Source: Roseibium limicola (GTDB taxonomy: Bacteria; Pseudomonadota; Alphaproteobacteria; Rhizobiales; Stappiaceae). Taken from it: a stretch of 64,000 nt of DNA. The stretch spans positions 150,837 through 214,836 of the forward strand of contig NZ_JAFLNF010000009.1 in the NCBI RefSeq assembly GCF_017313085.1, in the 5' to 3' direction. The stretch's first letter is position 1; every line of letters begins with the position of its first letter. The notes beneath the pieces are model-generated. The model worked only from the letters and a program-made list of their open reading frames with translations. It did no database searches and was not told the DNA's origin. Both the position numbers and the translations under genes were made by a program. This document shows, one piece after another, positions 43,887-53,478 of this stretch.

Positions 43887-45686
43887 CTAGTGGTTGTCGC
43901 GGGGCAGGCCCTTGGAATGTGCGACGTCCTGGTAGTTGACGGCAGGCTTCAGCACCATGCCCTTGTCGAACTGATCGACGAGATCGCGCTGAATTTCCTG
44001 CCACGGAGTCTGATGCGGTGCATAGGCAAAGCCACCCTTGGCTTCCAGATCCGTGCGACGCTGAGCCAGTTCCTCATCGGAAATGAGGATGTCGGCCGTT
44101 GCCTTGTTCAGATCGATCCGTACCCGGTCACCAGTCTGCAGCAGAGCGAGACCGCCCATGGCAGCGGCTTCCGGCGACGCGTTCAGGATGGAGGGAGACC
44201 CGGAGGTTCCCGACTGTCGGCCATCGCCGATGCAAGGCAGGGCGGTGATGCCGCGTTTGATCAGCGCAGCAGGCGGCTGCATGTTGACCACTTCTGCGCC
44301 GCCCGGATAACCGATCGGGCCTGTGCCGCGAATGAAGAGCATGCAATGCTCGTCGATGTTCAGGTCCGGATTGTCGATGTTATCGTGGTAATCCTCCGGT
44401 CCTTCGAACACGATGGCCCGGCCTTCAAAGGCGTCCGGATCGTCCGGGTTCATCAGGTAGCGATCACGGAATTCGTCGGAAATAACCGAGGTCTTCATGA
44501 TCGCGCTGTCGAACAGATTGCCCTTCAGATTGAGGAATCCGGCCTTGTCCTTCATGGGCTTGTCGTAAGGCAGGATAACTTCCGGCAACTCGATTTCACG
44601 ATCCTTGCAGTTTTCGCCGATGCTCTTGCCATTGGCGGTTTTTGCATCCGGATGCGGCAGCTTGCCGTGCTTCATCAGTTCGGCCACGACGGCGGGTACG
44701 CCACCGGCGTGATGGTAATCTTCCCCCAGGTATTCACCAGCGGGCTGCAGATTGACCATCAGGGGGATGTCGAGGCCGATTTTCTGCCAGTCGTCATTGT
44801 CCAGCTCAACGCCGAGGTGGCGCGCAATGGCATTCAGGTGGATCGGTGCGTTGGTCGATCCGCCGATAGCCGAGTTGACGACGATGGCATTCTCGAAAGC
44901 CTCGCGGGTCATGATGTCGGAAGGCTTCAAGTCCTCCCAGACCATGTCGACGATGCGCTTGCCGCTTTCATAGGCGATCTGCCCACGTTCGCGATAAGGT
45001 GCTGGAATGGCAGCAGAGCCGGGCAGCTGCATGCCGAGGGCTTCAGCCAGCGAGTTCATCGTCGTCGCCGTGCCCATGGTGTTGCAATAGCCGACGGATG
45101 GCGCGGAGGAGGCGACCAGATCCATGAAGCCGTTGTAGTCGATTTCACCGGCGGCCATCATCTGGCGCGCCTTCCAGACGATGGTCCCCGAGCCGGTGCG
45201 CTCGCCCTTGTGCCAGCCGTTCAGCATCGGCCCGACAGACAGCGCGAGTGCCGGAATGTTGACGGTCGCGGCAGCCATCAGGCAGGCTGGCGTGGTCTTG
45301 TCGCAGCCGATTGTCAGCACGACACCATCCAGCGGATAGCCGTAAAGCAGCTCGACCAGACCAAGGTAGGCCAGGTTCCGGTCAAGGGCCGCACCGGGGC
45401 GTTTTCCGGTTTCCTGGATCGGATGCACCGGAAACTCGAAGCAGATGGCGCCGGCTTCGCGAATGCCTTCACGCACCCGCTTGGCGAGTTCCAGATGGTG
45501 GCGATTGCACGGCGACAGATCCGAGCCGGTCTGGGCAATGCCGATGATCGGCTTGCCGGACTGCAGCTCTTCACGGGTGAGGCCGTAATTCAGATAGCGT
45601 TCGATATAAAGCGCGGTCATTCCCGGATTGTCCGGGTTGTTGAACCAGGCGGTAGACCTCAAGCGCGGAGGCTTATTTGTGCTCAT
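43887..45686 (-). CDS. IlvD/Edd family dehydratase (sugar-acid type, xylonate/arabinonate dehydratase-like)
   Basis: The protein has 599 aa from ATG 45686 (GAGAGG upstream); the 191 further residues of open frame are not family-like. Conserved blocks are [50 protein letters not shown] and [20 protein letters not shown]. The Cys residues of these blocks hold the Fe-S cluster. The sequence follows the pentonate dehydratase branch (XylD/AraD type), which turns D-xylonate or L-arabinonate into a 2-keto-3-deoxy acid, more closely than branched-chain IlvD. No other pentose genes are near, so substrate and pathway are open. Confidence 0.88.
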   Translation of the reverse strand: MSTNKPPRLRSTAWFNNPDNPGMTALYIERYLNYGLTREELQSGKPIIGIAQTGSDLSPCNRHHLELAKRVREGIREAGAICFEFPVHPIQETGKRPGAALDRNLAYLGLVELLYGYPLDGVVLTIGCDKTTPACLMAAATVNIPALALSVGPMLNGWHKGERTGSGTIVWKARQMMAAGEIDYNGFMDLVASSAPSVGYCNTMGTATTMNSLAEALGMQLPGSAAIPAPYRERGQIAYESGKRIVDMVWEDLKPSDIMTREAFENAIVVNSAIGGSTNAPIHLNAIARHLGVELDNDDWQKIGLDIPLMVNLQPAGEYLGEDYHHAGGVPAVVAELMKHGKLPHPDAKTANGKSIGENCKDREIELPEVILPYDKPMKDKAGFLNLKGNLFDSAIMKTSVISDEFRDRYLMNPDDPDAFEGRAIVFEGPEDYHDNIDNPDLNIDEHCMLFIRGTGPIGYPGGAEVVNMQPPAALIKRGITALPCIGDGRQSGTSGSPSILNASPEAAAMGGLALLQTGDRVRIDLNKATADILISDEELAQRRTDLEAKGGFAYAPHQTPWQEIQRDLVDQFDKGMVLKPAVNYQDVAHSKGLPRDNH

Positions 45687-45730
45687 TTTCCTCTCCCACG
45701 AGTGCGTATAAACGGCAAAAAAACGCTGCG

Positions 45731-47458
45731 TCAGCCTTCGCGGGCCGTACCAACGTCCTGATGCGGGTGCAGGGGCGCTGCAGATGCCTCTTGTGGATGC
45801 CCGAAGCGCTTGCGAAACAAGCTGGAATCCAGGCTGGCCGCACCCAGGGGCAGGATGGCCACAATCGGCGCGATTGCAAGCGGGATAAAGCCAAAAGCGG
45901 CAACCATGGCACACACTGTTGCAAGTCCAACGCTGATTTTTATCATGGTGGTCTCGCGGGAGCGTAATGTTTCGCTGAATCTGAGCAGATTTGGTACCGC
46001 ACGCGGATCGGCATTCAGCACCTGGACCAAGGGGCGTATGGCACGGTCGTCGCCGCGCTTCAACAGGCAGAGCAGCAGGCTGCCAGGGGCTCGCTGTGGC
46101 CGATAAACGAAGATCGCATTGAGATGCCCTACCGCTGTGGCGGCAGATCCGGCACGCTCCTGCAACGGAATGCCATGGCGAAAGCCTTCGGCGCCGATGG
46201 TTTCGGTCAGCCAGCGGGTGGCCGCTGCACTGCCGCCTGAGACGATCAGCGAGGCGCAACCGCTCTGACGGAGGTCGGATACGGCTTGCGCGGCAGCGTC
46301 ATGTACAGCGCCCTGCAGGGCCAGAACCCCGACTACACGCTGACCAATGGCCACCAGCACACAGACCTTGCCGGAACTCTCGAAGGTCCGGCAGAGCGAG
46401 GTTGCCGTGAAGGTGTCGATCTTCAGCTGTTCCATCAGCGCCGTATTCCCGACGGCGACAGGCTCGCTGCCGATCATCGCGACAATGCCCAGCCCGGTGG
46501 CTTCCTCATGTTCTTCAGGAATTTCCTGCGGCACATCCCAGTCGCGCGCCAGATCGCGAATGGCCACACCGATGGGGTGCTGGGCATAGGCTTCTGCGGT
46601 GGCTGCGATGGACAGAAGCACCTCGGGTTGCTTGTCGAAGGCCTTCACATCGGTGACGACCAGCCGGTCGTCCGTCATCAGCGATGGCTTGTCGAATACG
46701 ACAGCTCCCAGCGAGCGGGTTTCCTTCAGCGCGGCCGGGTCAGCCAGCACGAAGCCATTTTGCTGGGCGCGAAAGGTCGCGGTTCGTTGCATCCGGCGCG
46801 CCAGAAGGTCGGTTCCGTGTGGCCACAGCAGAAACAGGACGCAACAGCCCGCGCTCAAACCACCTTCGGCCAGAGCTGCCAGAGTTGCGTTGTCAAACGA
46901 GCCCGTCAGGCCGGCCAGACCATAGAGGCCGGTGACCACACCGAAGGCCACAGCGGCAGCGCATTGCAGCAAGATGGATTTGCGGCTGCGTAAAGCGGGC
47001 GCCGGTGGCGCCTGGGGATCATCGGCAAGTCGGGCGCTGACCAGCCGCGCGGTCATCAAAAGGGCCGCAGTCAGGACCAGCGGCAGCACAGTCTCTTCCG
47101 GCAGGCTGAGCCCAAAGAACAGGCTGGCGGACAGCGCCAGGAGCAGAGCGGCAGTCACGAGGGTGGCGGCATTGACCGACGTTGCGCTTGATCCGCGCGC
47201 TTCGGTTGCAGCTGCTCCGGCCCGGACGCGGGCCATGGCTTTGGCGCGAACGCTGCCGGAGAGGTCCATGGTTTCCATAGCGATGCCGCCACTGCTCAGC
47301 AGAAAGGCACACAAGGCCGAGGACAGGCCCAAAAGCGCGATGCCACCATCCTCGAATGCGAAATGGTCGCCAAAGGACATCAACAGCGGCAGCAGCAGAA
47401 ACGCGATGGCGAAACCGGGCAGGAGAAGGGCACGACGATTTAGACGGTCAAGAAGCAT
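45731..47458 (-). CDS. Degenerate P1B-type ATPase relative (probable pseudo-enzyme)
   Basis: The protein has 575 aa. Membrane segments occupy about 10-60 and 98-215, and two more lie near 515-555. A HAD/N-domain-like part (about 245-500) aligns with CopA-type ATPases: [10 protein letters not shown] stands where DKTGTLT should be, [11 protein letters not shown] where SEHPLA-type His-Pro is, and VAVGNTALM matches. The GDN and GDGINDAPAL hinge motifs are lost ([18 protein letters not shown]). I see no TGES actuator domain and no CPC metal site. It therefore seems unable to cycle ATP. It lies 44 bp upstream of the dehydratase gene in the same direction. An in-frame TAG two codons before ATG 47458 fixes the earliest start, which has no Shine-Dalgarno sequence. 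Confidence 0.7.
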   Translation of the reverse strand: MLLDRLNRRALLLPGFAIAFLLLPLLMSFGDHFAFEDGGIALLGLSSALCAFLLSSGGIAMETMDLSGSVRAKAMARVRAGAAATEARGSSATSVNAATLVTAALLLALSASLFFGLSLPEETVLPLVLTAALLMTARLVSARLADDPQAPPAPALRSRKSILLQCAAAVAFGVVTGLYGLAGLTGSFDNATLAALAEGGLSAGCCVLFLLWPHGTDLLARRMQRTATFRAQQNGFVLADPAALKETRSLGAVVFDKPSLMTDDRLVVTDVKAFDKQPEVLLSIAATAEAYAQHPIGVAIRDLARDWDVPQEIPEEHEEATGLGIVAMIGSEPVAVGNTALMEQLKIDTFTATSLCRTFESSGKVCVLVAIGQRVVGVLALQGAVHDAAAQAVSDLRQSGCASLIVSGGSAAATRWLTETIGAEGFRHGIPLQERAGSAATAVGHLNAIFVYRPQRAPGSLLLCLLKRGDDRAIRPLVQVLNADPRAVPNLLRFSETLRSRETTMIKISVGLATVCAMVAAFGFIPLAIAPIVAILPLGAASLDSSLFRKRFGHPQEASAAPLHPHQDVGTAREG

Positions 47459-47479
47459 GAACTATGGTGGGCTGAATGA

Positions 47480-47665
47480 AGGGACTATCTCTTAGATAGG
47501 TGGCAACCCTGAGCCGATAAAGAGGCGTAAGCTAGGCAGCTTGGAAAAGAGCACACAGGAATTTTACGGAAGCTCTGTGACGCTTGCTCCGGGAGGGAAG
47601 CTCGTACCGCAAGGTGGCAATGATTACAGCTGCGGGCGAAACCCCAGCCCCTGCCTGGGCTTTTT
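47480..47665 (+). ncRNA. Candidate structured small RNA with intrinsic terminator
   Basis: This stretch carries several perfect hairpins: AAGCT-aggc-AGCTT (47529-47542), CACAG/CTGTG (47554-47579) and CCGCA/TGCGG (47607-47635). It ends in AGCCC-N6-GGGCT plus T run (47646-47665). No plus-strand gene lies downstream for 7 kb, so a trans-acting RNA is more likely than a leader. It does not match the 6S, 4.5S, tmRNA or RNase P consensus as I know them. Its 5' end is not defined, and only small spurious frames cross it. Confidence 0.4.
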
Positions 47666-47732
47666 GCGTTGCACCACGCGGCGTTTGCAATTTGAGGTTT
47701 CAATCAGTGTGATTATTGGCTATACTGACGCT

Positions 47733-47831
47733 GCGTTACTTGAATGGCCCGCCATATTTGAGGGCCTTGTTTTACTTTTGGCGTAATACCTTGAGAGTTT
47801 CAGCGGGGGAGGGGCAACCCTCCCCCTTTTT
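47733..47831 (+). ncRNA. Second candidate small RNA with strong terminator
   Basis: A -10-like TATACT (47721-47726) with a weak -35 would start a transcript of about 100 nt. It contains a GGCCC/GGGCC hairpin (47746-47766). It ends in a perfect 9-bp stem, GGGGGAGGG (47805-47813) and CCCTCCCCC (47818-47826), with a GCAA tetraloop and five T. The terminator is convincing. The promoter is less so. Confidence 0.45.
47805..47831 (+). terminator. Strong intrinsic terminator in the 47.5-47.9 kb gap
   Basis: A 9-bp perfect GC stem with a GCAA tetraloop and TTTTT directly after it. No plus-strand protein gene precedes it, which supports a small RNA. Confidence 0.88.
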
Positions 47832-47946
47832 GGTATGTGCATCTCGCTGATTTCGGTGGTCGTTTTCCGGACCAATGCAACTCCGCTGGGGGGTGAGCGG
47901 CGCGAACGTGCCCACCCGGGTTGCCGGCCTGAGTGTCTCGTAAACC

Positions 47947-49656
47947 TCAGGCGATCTTCGCCAGCAGGTCCATTGACGGCATCAGCGTCAGCAGCTCCTT
48001 GGTATAGGCATGCTGTGGTGCCTCGTAGAGCGCATCGCTATCGGCCACTTCGCACAGTTCCCCGTGACGCATGACCCCGATGCGGTTGCACATCTGCCGA
48101 ATGACTGCCAGATCATGACTGATGAACAGCATCGTCAGGCCCAGCTCCTGCTGCAAATCCTTCAAGAGATTGAGGATCTGCGCCTGGATTGAAACATCGA
48201 GCGCTGAGGTGGGTTCGTCGCACACCAGAAACCGTGGTCGCGTGGCAAGAGCCCGGGCAATCGAGATGCGCTGACGTTGACCACCGGAAAACTCATGCGG
48301 GAATTTCTCGCCCGCCCCGATGCCCAATCCGACGTGGTCGAGCAGATCATCGACAATCTGGCGGACTTCCGTGTTGGAGCTGGCCAGTTTGTGGAACTTG
48401 ATCGGCTCGGCCACGATGTCCTTCACCCGCATCCGACCATTGAGGGAGGAATAGGGGTCCTGAAAGATCATCTGCATCTGCCGCCGCATCGCCAGCACCT
48501 GCGACCGGCTGGACAAGGAGGTCAGCTCGGTTCCGGCAAAATGCACGGTGCCACCGGAGGGGTGGTACAGGCCGGTGATCAGGCGGGCGATGGTCGACTT
48601 GCCCGACCCTGATTCCCCCACGAGTCCGAAGGTTTCGCCGGGTTGGATGTCGAAGCTGACGGTCTTCACCGCCTTGAAATATTTGCGACGTGAGGGGAAG
48701 ATCGAGCTCTTCACCTCGAAGTCCATGCTCAGGTCCTGAACCTGCAGCAGCGGCCCGGTTGCCGCTTCATAATCGCGGGCCTTACCGAGCCAGTGGGTCG
48801 AGATGTCGATGCTGCGGGTCGGCGTGGCGGCCGCCTCAATGTAGTTCACATTGGGAAAGCGGTCGATTGTGACGTCTGCGCGCGGCACGGCCGAGATCAG
48901 GCTTTTGGTATAGGCGTGCTCCGGCGCGCCAAGCACCTGGGCCGTCTCGCCATATTCCACCAGATTGCCGCGGTACATCACGGCGACATGGTCGCAGATC
49001 TCGGCAATCACGCCCATGTCGTGGGTGATCACCAGCATGCCGACATTGCGCTCAACGCAGAGCGCTTTCATCAGATCGAGGATCTGCGCCTGAATGGAAA
49101 CATCGAGCGCCGTGGTCGGCTCGTCGGCAATCACCAGCTCAGGCTCGGCACACAGAGCGAGTGCGATGACAACGCGCTGGCGCATGCCGCCGGAGAACTG
49201 ATGCGGATACTGGCCGATGCGGTCCGCCGGGTCAGGGATGCCGACACTGTCCAGAAGTTCGATGGCGCGGGTCAGCGCCTCTGAGTGTGACATCGGCAGA
49301 TGGGTGCGGATGGTTTCGACCAGCTGCGCCTCGACCGTTTGCAGCGGGTCGAGCGACGTCAGCGGATCCTGAAAGATCATGCCGATGCGCCGACCGCGGA
49401 TCTTGCGAATGGCTTTCTTGTCGAGTTGGTCGATGCGCTCGCCGTCGAGGCGGATCTCACCGTTGGCAATCCGCCCCGGTTCCTGCAGCAGACCGATGAC
49501 CGCATTGCCGACGGTCGACTTTCCGGCACCCGATTCCCCCACGACACCCAGCACCTTGCCCGGCTCTAGCGCCAGGGAGACGCCTTCGACCGCGACAAAG
49601 GTGGATTTGCGGCCAGGAAACTCGACCGTGAGATTGGAGATGTCCAAAAGGCTCAT
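47947..49656 (-). CDS. Peptide-type ABC importer, fused tandem ATP-binding protein
   Basis: The 569-aa protein has two complete ATPase domains in one chain. The first (about 1-260) has Walker A GESGAGKST, signature FSGGMRQRV and Walker B VIADEPTTALD. The second (about 305-560) has GESGSGKST, FSGGQRQRIS and VCDEPTSALD. This is a fusion of DppD- and DppF-like subunits. It energises the importer encoded just upstream on the same strand. Confidence 0.94.
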   Translation of the reverse strand: MSLLDISNLTVEFPGRKSTFVAVEGVSLALEPGKVLGVVGESGAGKSTVGNAVIGLLQEPGRIANGEIRLDGERIDQLDKKAIRKIRGRRIGMIFQDPLTSLDPLQTVEAQLVETIRTHLPMSHSEALTRAIELLDSVGIPDPADRIGQYPHQFSGGMRQRVVIALALCAEPELVIADEPTTALDVSIQAQILDLMKALCVERNVGMLVITHDMGVIAEICDHVAVMYRGNLVEYGETAQVLGAPEHAYTKSLISAVPRADVTIDRFPNVNYIEAAATPTRSIDISTHWLGKARDYEAATGPLLQVQDLSMDFEVKSSIFPSRRKYFKAVKTVSFDIQPGETFGLVGESGSGKSTIARLITGLYHPSGGTVHFAGTELTSLSSRSQVLAMRRQMQMIFQDPYSSLNGRMRVKDIVAEPIKFHKLASSNTEVRQIVDDLLDHVGLGIGAGEKFPHEFSGGQRQRISIARALATRPRFLVCDEPTSALDVSIQAQILNLLKDLQQELGLTMLFISHDLAVIRQMCNRIGVMRHGELCEVADSDALYEAPQHAYTKELLTLMPSMDLLAKIA

Positions 49657-49665
49657 GGCGTATCC

Positions 49666-50613
49666 TTAGCGCAGTTTCGGGTTGAGCGCATCGCGCAGCC
49701 AGTCCCCCAGCAGGTTCACGTTCAGAACCAGCAGGGCCAGGGCAAGACCGGGGAAGATGGCGATCCACCATTCACCGGAATACAGGTAGTTGTTGCCGAT
49801 GGAGATCAGCGTCCCGAGCGAGGGCTGGGTGGGCGGCATGCCGACGCCGAGGAATGACAGGGTAGCCTCGGTGACGATGGCCAAAGCCAGATTGATGGTG
49901 GCGATGACCAGCACCGGCCCCATGACGTTCGGCAGGATGTGGCGCACCATGATGATCGGGGCAGGCAAGCCGATGACGCGGGCCGCCTGAACATATTCCT
50001 TGTTCTTCTCCACCATGGTGGAGCCACGCACGGTGCGGGCGTATTGCACCCAGAACGACAGGGCGAGCGAGAAGATCAGGATCCAGAAGGAGAACACCTC
50101 TCGGTCGAGATTGCCGAAGACACCGCGCGCGGCACCGTCAATCAGCAGTGCGATGAGGATGGCCGGAAAGGTGAGTTGCACGTCGGCGACACGCATGATC
50201 ACCGCATCGACGCGTCCGCCCATATAGCCGGCGACCAGTCCCAGCGTGATGCCGAGAATAGCGGCTGCAAACACCGAGCAGAACCCGACAATCAATGAGA
50301 TCCGCAGGCCATAGAAGATGCCCGACAGGATGTCGCGTCCCTGGTCGTCCGTGCCGAGCAGGAAGCGCGGATCAGCGTATTCCATCCAGACCGGCGGCAT
50401 CTGCGAATCCATGATGGAGATCGAAGCCAGATCGAAAGGGTCATGCGGCGCGATCCAGGGCGCGAGAAAAGCGACGAGGAAGAAGATCAAGGTGCCGAAG
50501 GCCGCGACGACAGTCGTGCGCGAACGCAGGAACGCGTGGAAGATGTCGCTGTCGAAGAAGGCCTTGAGGCGGCTTTGCTTCGGCGCAGGAGTATTGGAAC
50601 CGGTACCGGTCAT
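49666..50613 (-). CDS. Peptide-type ABC importer, permease (DppC-like)
   Basis: The protein has 315 aa from ATG 50613 (GGAGA upstream; longer frame rejected). An N-terminal OppC_N segment precedes a BPD_transp_1 domain with six membrane helices. RVADVQLTFPAILIALLI and the EAA-like loop VQAARVIGLPAPIIMVRHIL are typical. It pairs with the DppB-like permease upstream. Confidence 0.94.
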   Translation of the reverse strand: MTGTGSNTPAPKQSRLKAFFDSDIFHAFLRSRTTVVAAFGTLIFFLVAFLAPWIAPHDPFDLASISIMDSQMPPVWMEYADPRFLLGTDDQGRDILSGIFYGLRISLIVGFCSVFAAAILGITLGLVAGYMGGRVDAVIMRVADVQLTFPAILIALLIDGAARGVFGNLDREVFSFWILIFSLALSFWVQYARTVRGSTMVEKNKEYVQAARVIGLPAPIIMVRHILPNVMGPVLVIATINLALAIVTEATLSFLGVGMPPTQPSLGTLISIGNNYLYSGEWWIAIFPGLALALLVLNVNLLGDWLRDALNPKLR

Positions 50614-50626
50614 GAACCGTCTCCGC

Positions 50627-51598
50627 TCAGGGGCGCCCGATCCGCAGGCGCGGATCAATGACGTAATAGAGAATGTCGACGATGAAGTTCACCGTCACGA
50701 AGATGAAGGCCGTCATCAGCAGGTAGGCGGACATGATCGGAATATCGACGTTCTGCACGGCCTGCAGGAACATCAGCCCCATGCCCGGCCACTGGAACAC
50801 GGTCTCCGTGATCGTCGCGAAGGCGATGATGGCACCCAGCTGCAGGCCGGTGATGGTGATGACCGGCACCAGCGTGTTTTTCAGCGCATGGCGCAGATTG
50901 ACGATCCGGTCCGGCAGACCGCGTGCCCGGGCGAACTTGATGTAGTCGGTGCGGATGACTTCCAGCATCTCGGCACGGATCAGACGCATGATCAGCGTCA
51001 TCTGATACAGCCCGAGTGTAACAGCGGGCAGGATGATTGCCTTCCATCCGGACACGGTCAGCAGTCCTGTGCTCCACCAGCCCAGGTCGACGACCTCGCC
51101 ACGGCCAAAGCTCGGTAGCCATTGCAGCGTGACGGAAAACAGGAAGATCAGCAGAATGCCGATGAAGAAGGTCGGCAGCGACACGCCGATCAGCGAAACC
51201 GACAGGAAGATCTTCGACAGCCAGCTTTCCCGGTTCAGGCCGGCATAGACCCCCATCGGAATGCCGGTGAGCAGCGCAAACAGCGCCGACATGAAGCTGA
51301 GCTCCAATGTGGCCGGCAGGCGCTTGGCAAACAGGTCGGCAACAGGTTGACGGAACTGATAGGAGGTTCCGAAATCGAATTTGACAGCGCCGGCGACGAA
51401 CCGGGCGAACTGGACGGGCATCGGATCATTGAGGCCGAGCCGCTGGCGCAGGGCTTCTCGCTCGGCAATCGAGGTTTCCACCCCGACCATTTGGTTCACG
51501 GGATCTCCGACGAACCGAAACATCGTGAAAGCCAGCAGGGCGACCACGAACATGACAATCAGGGCCTGGAAGAGGCGACGGATTGCGAAACCAAACAT
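50627..51598 (-). CDS. Peptide-type ABC importer, permease (DppB-like)
   Basis: The protein has 323 aa from ATG 51598, where the DppB N-terminus MFGFAIRRLFQALIVMF begins. The family blocks are RQRLGLNDPMPVQFARFV and the EAA loop KFARARGLPDRIVNLRHAL. It is the first permease of the operon, 13 bp before the second. Confidence 0.94.
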   Translation of the reverse strand: MFGFAIRRLFQALIVMFVVALLAFTMFRFVGDPVNQMVGVETSIAEREALRQRLGLNDPMPVQFARFVAGAVKFDFGTSYQFRQPVADLFAKRLPATLELSFMSALFALLTGIPMGVYAGLNRESWLSKIFLSVSLIGVSLPTFFIGILLIFLFSVTLQWLPSFGRGEVVDLGWWSTGLLTVSGWKAIILPAVTLGLYQMTLIMRLIRAEMLEVIRTDYIKFARARGLPDRIVNLRHALKNTLVPVITITGLQLGAIIAFATITETVFQWPGMGLMFLQAVQNVDIPIMSAYLLMTAFIFVTVNFIVDILYYVIDPRLRIGRP

Positions 51599-51630
51599 CG
51601 CGGGCTCACAATTCTTAACTGCGGAAGGAA

Positions 51631-51679
51631 GCTCCCGGGCGCGGCCAATGCCACTGGCACTGAGCATGGGCCCGGGAGC
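51631..51679 (-). other. Extended stem-loop between binding-protein and permease genes
   Basis: A perfect 10-bp inverted repeat, GCTCCCGGGC (51631-51640) and GCCCGGGAGC (51670-51679), with an inner TGCCA/TGGCA hairpin and no T run. Its position after the solute-binding gene suggests 3'-end protection of that mRNA. Confidence 0.6.
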
Positions 51680-51691
51680 AAAAGTTGGAAA

Positions 51692-53278
51692 TTAGTTCTT
51701 GGTCACGAAGCGGAACAGGAACTGGTTGTCGGCACGCTGGGCAAGTTCGATGCCCTGTGCAACGCCCCATGCAAGACCCTGCTGGTGCAGCGGGATGTGC
51801 GACACGTCTTCATGGGTGATGGTGTAGACCTGAGCAATCAGATCATCACGCTTTGTCTGATCGTTTTCCTTCAGGATCTGCTTGGACAGCTCGTCGACCT
51901 TCGGGTTGCAGTAGCCACCCAGGTTGAATGGAGCACCGTTGCCCTGTTCGTCACGGCAGCCTTCGATGTTGGAAAAGATGTTCCAGCTGTCGAAGGAGCT
52001 CGGGGTCCAGCCAAGCAGGTAAAACGAGGTGTCATAGCCGCCCGATGCCAGAACCTTGGCAAAGTACTTGGCTTTCGGCTGGGCGTTCAGGTCGATCTTG
52101 ACGCCAATGCGGGCCAGCATGGAGGCAACTGCCTGACAGATCTGCTCATCATTGACGTAGCGATCATTCGGGCAGTCCATGCCGACGCTGAAGCCGTCGC
52201 CGTAACCGGCGTCCGCCATCAGGGCTTTCGCAGCTTCCGGATCATACGGATAGCGTTCGAACTCTGCCGAGCGGGAGAACAGGAACGGCGAGATCATCAG
52301 CGCTGCCGGCTCTGAAAGGTTGCGCATGATCTTGCGCTTGATGCCTTCCATGTCGATGGCCTGATAGAACGCCTTGCGAACGCGAACGTCCTTGAACGGG
52401 TTCTTGCCCTTGACGTCTGAATGCAGAAGCTCATCGCGCATCTGATCCATGCCGAGGAAGATCGTCCGCAGCTCCGGACCGGTCATGACGCTGGTTGTCG
52501 CGTTCTGCTCGACGCGCTTGATGTCCTGCACCGGGATCGGGTAGGCCATGTCGAGTTCGCCGGAGAGCAGAGCAGCAACGCGGGTCGCGTCGGACCCGAT
52601 CGGGGTGAATTCGACCCGGTCGAGGTTGCTATGGCTTTCGTCCCACCAGGCTTCGTTCTTTTCATAGACGGTCTTCACGCCAGGCTCATGGCTGACGACC
52701 TTGAACGGGCCCGTACCATTGGCGTGCAAAGCGGCGTAGTTCGCTGTGGTGTCGGAAGCGGAGGTGATCGCAACGGCGTCGTTCGCCTCGGTCCACTCCT
52801 TGTCCATGATGTAGAACGTGTCCCACTCATAGTTCAGGATCGGATTGGCGTCCGGGAGTACGAAGTCGACCGTGTAGTCGTCAACGATCTCGACCTTCAC
52901 ATCCGTGCCGACGCGGGTCTTCAGATCCGAGCCTTCGCCGTGCAGTCGCATGACCGAGAAGGCAACATCTTCTGCGGTGAAATCATTGCCGTTGTGGAAT
53001 TTGACGCCATGGCGCAGATGGAAGCGCCAGCGGGTCGGCTCGACGACTTCCCAGCTCTCGGCCAGCGACGGCTCGATTTCGAGGTTCTCATTGCGGCGCG
53101 TCAGGCCCTCATAGACGTTGCCAAGCGCGGACAGAGTGAATGTCTCGTTCAGGCTGTAGGGATCGAGCTGATTGAGCGTTCCCTGGAAGGCATATTTCAA
53201 GGTGGTGGCATGCGCCGCCGAAGCGGTCAGACCAACGGCAAAAACGGCCGTGAGCAGACCGCGCTTGATGGTGTTCAT
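51692..53278 (-). CDS. Peptide-type ABC importer, periplasmic solute-binding protein (family 5)
   Basis: The protein has 528 aa from ATG 53278 (GAGGGG upstream). The signal peptide MNTIKRGLLTAVFAVGLTAS is cleaved after SAAHA. The SBP_bac_5 fold shows SLNETFTLSALGNVYEGLTR, ESWEVVEPTRWRFHLRHGVK and FHNGNDFTAEDVAFS. It captures a peptide or another small solute, not predictable here. It is first in the operon of four genes (binding protein, two permeases, fused ATPase). Confidence 0.93.
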   Translation of the reverse strand: MNTIKRGLLTAVFAVGLTASAAHATTLKYAFQGTLNQLDPYSLNETFTLSALGNVYEGLTRRNENLEIEPSLAESWEVVEPTRWRFHLRHGVKFHNGNDFTAEDVAFSVMRLHGEGSDLKTRVGTDVKVEIVDDYTVDFVLPDANPILNYEWDTFYIMDKEWTEANDAVAITSASDTTANYAALHANGTGPFKVVSHEPGVKTVYEKNEAWWDESHSNLDRVEFTPIGSDATRVAALLSGELDMAYPIPVQDIKRVEQNATTSVMTGPELRTIFLGMDQMRDELLHSDVKGKNPFKDVRVRKAFYQAIDMEGIKRKIMRNLSEPAALMISPFLFSRSAEFERYPYDPEAAKALMADAGYGDGFSVGMDCPNDRYVNDEQICQAVASMLARIGVKIDLNAQPKAKYFAKVLASGGYDTSFYLLGWTPSSFDSWNIFSNIEGCRDEQGNGAPFNLGGYCNPKVDELSKQILKENDQTKRDDLIAQVYTITHEDVSHIPLHQQGLAWGVAQGIELAQRADNQFLFRFVTKN

Positions 53279-53349
53279 TGGAATTCCCCTCACAAGAATT
53301 TCGACATCGATTGAACCCCTCGATGTCCGGTCGACGTGTTCTGCCTTAT

Positions 53350-53370
53350 TTTGATGCAGAATTTATCAAA
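53350..53370. promoter_or_regulatory. Dyad upstream of the peptide importer operon
   Basis: TTTGAT (53350-53355) and ATCAAA (53365-53370) form a 6-bp inverted repeat with 9-bp spacing, about 75 bp before the binding-protein start. It is a possible operator; I cannot assign a regulator. Confidence 0.3.
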
Positions 53371-53478
53371 GGGAGTGTTACAGGGTGATCCACCCGCGTC
53401 TAGAGCAAAAACCGGAGGCGATTTGTGAAATTTTAGACAAAGTGCCTATCCACTATGCTGGAAAAAAGGTCTTAACTA

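Noticed and set aside
43887..45686. Calling the dehydratase ilvD
   Set aside because: Its conserved blocks and C-terminus follow the pentonate dehydratase branch, so the branched-chain name is not supported.
45687..46259. 191-residue N-terminal extension of the dehydratase frame
   Set aside because: The extension overlaps the ATPase-like gene in another frame and has no family similarity; ATG 45686 has a ribosome site.
47485..47703. 72-aa minus-strand frame in the 47.5 kb gap
   Set aside because: It has Cys/Ser-rich non-protein-like composition, no ribosome site, and lies over hairpins and a plus-strand terminator.
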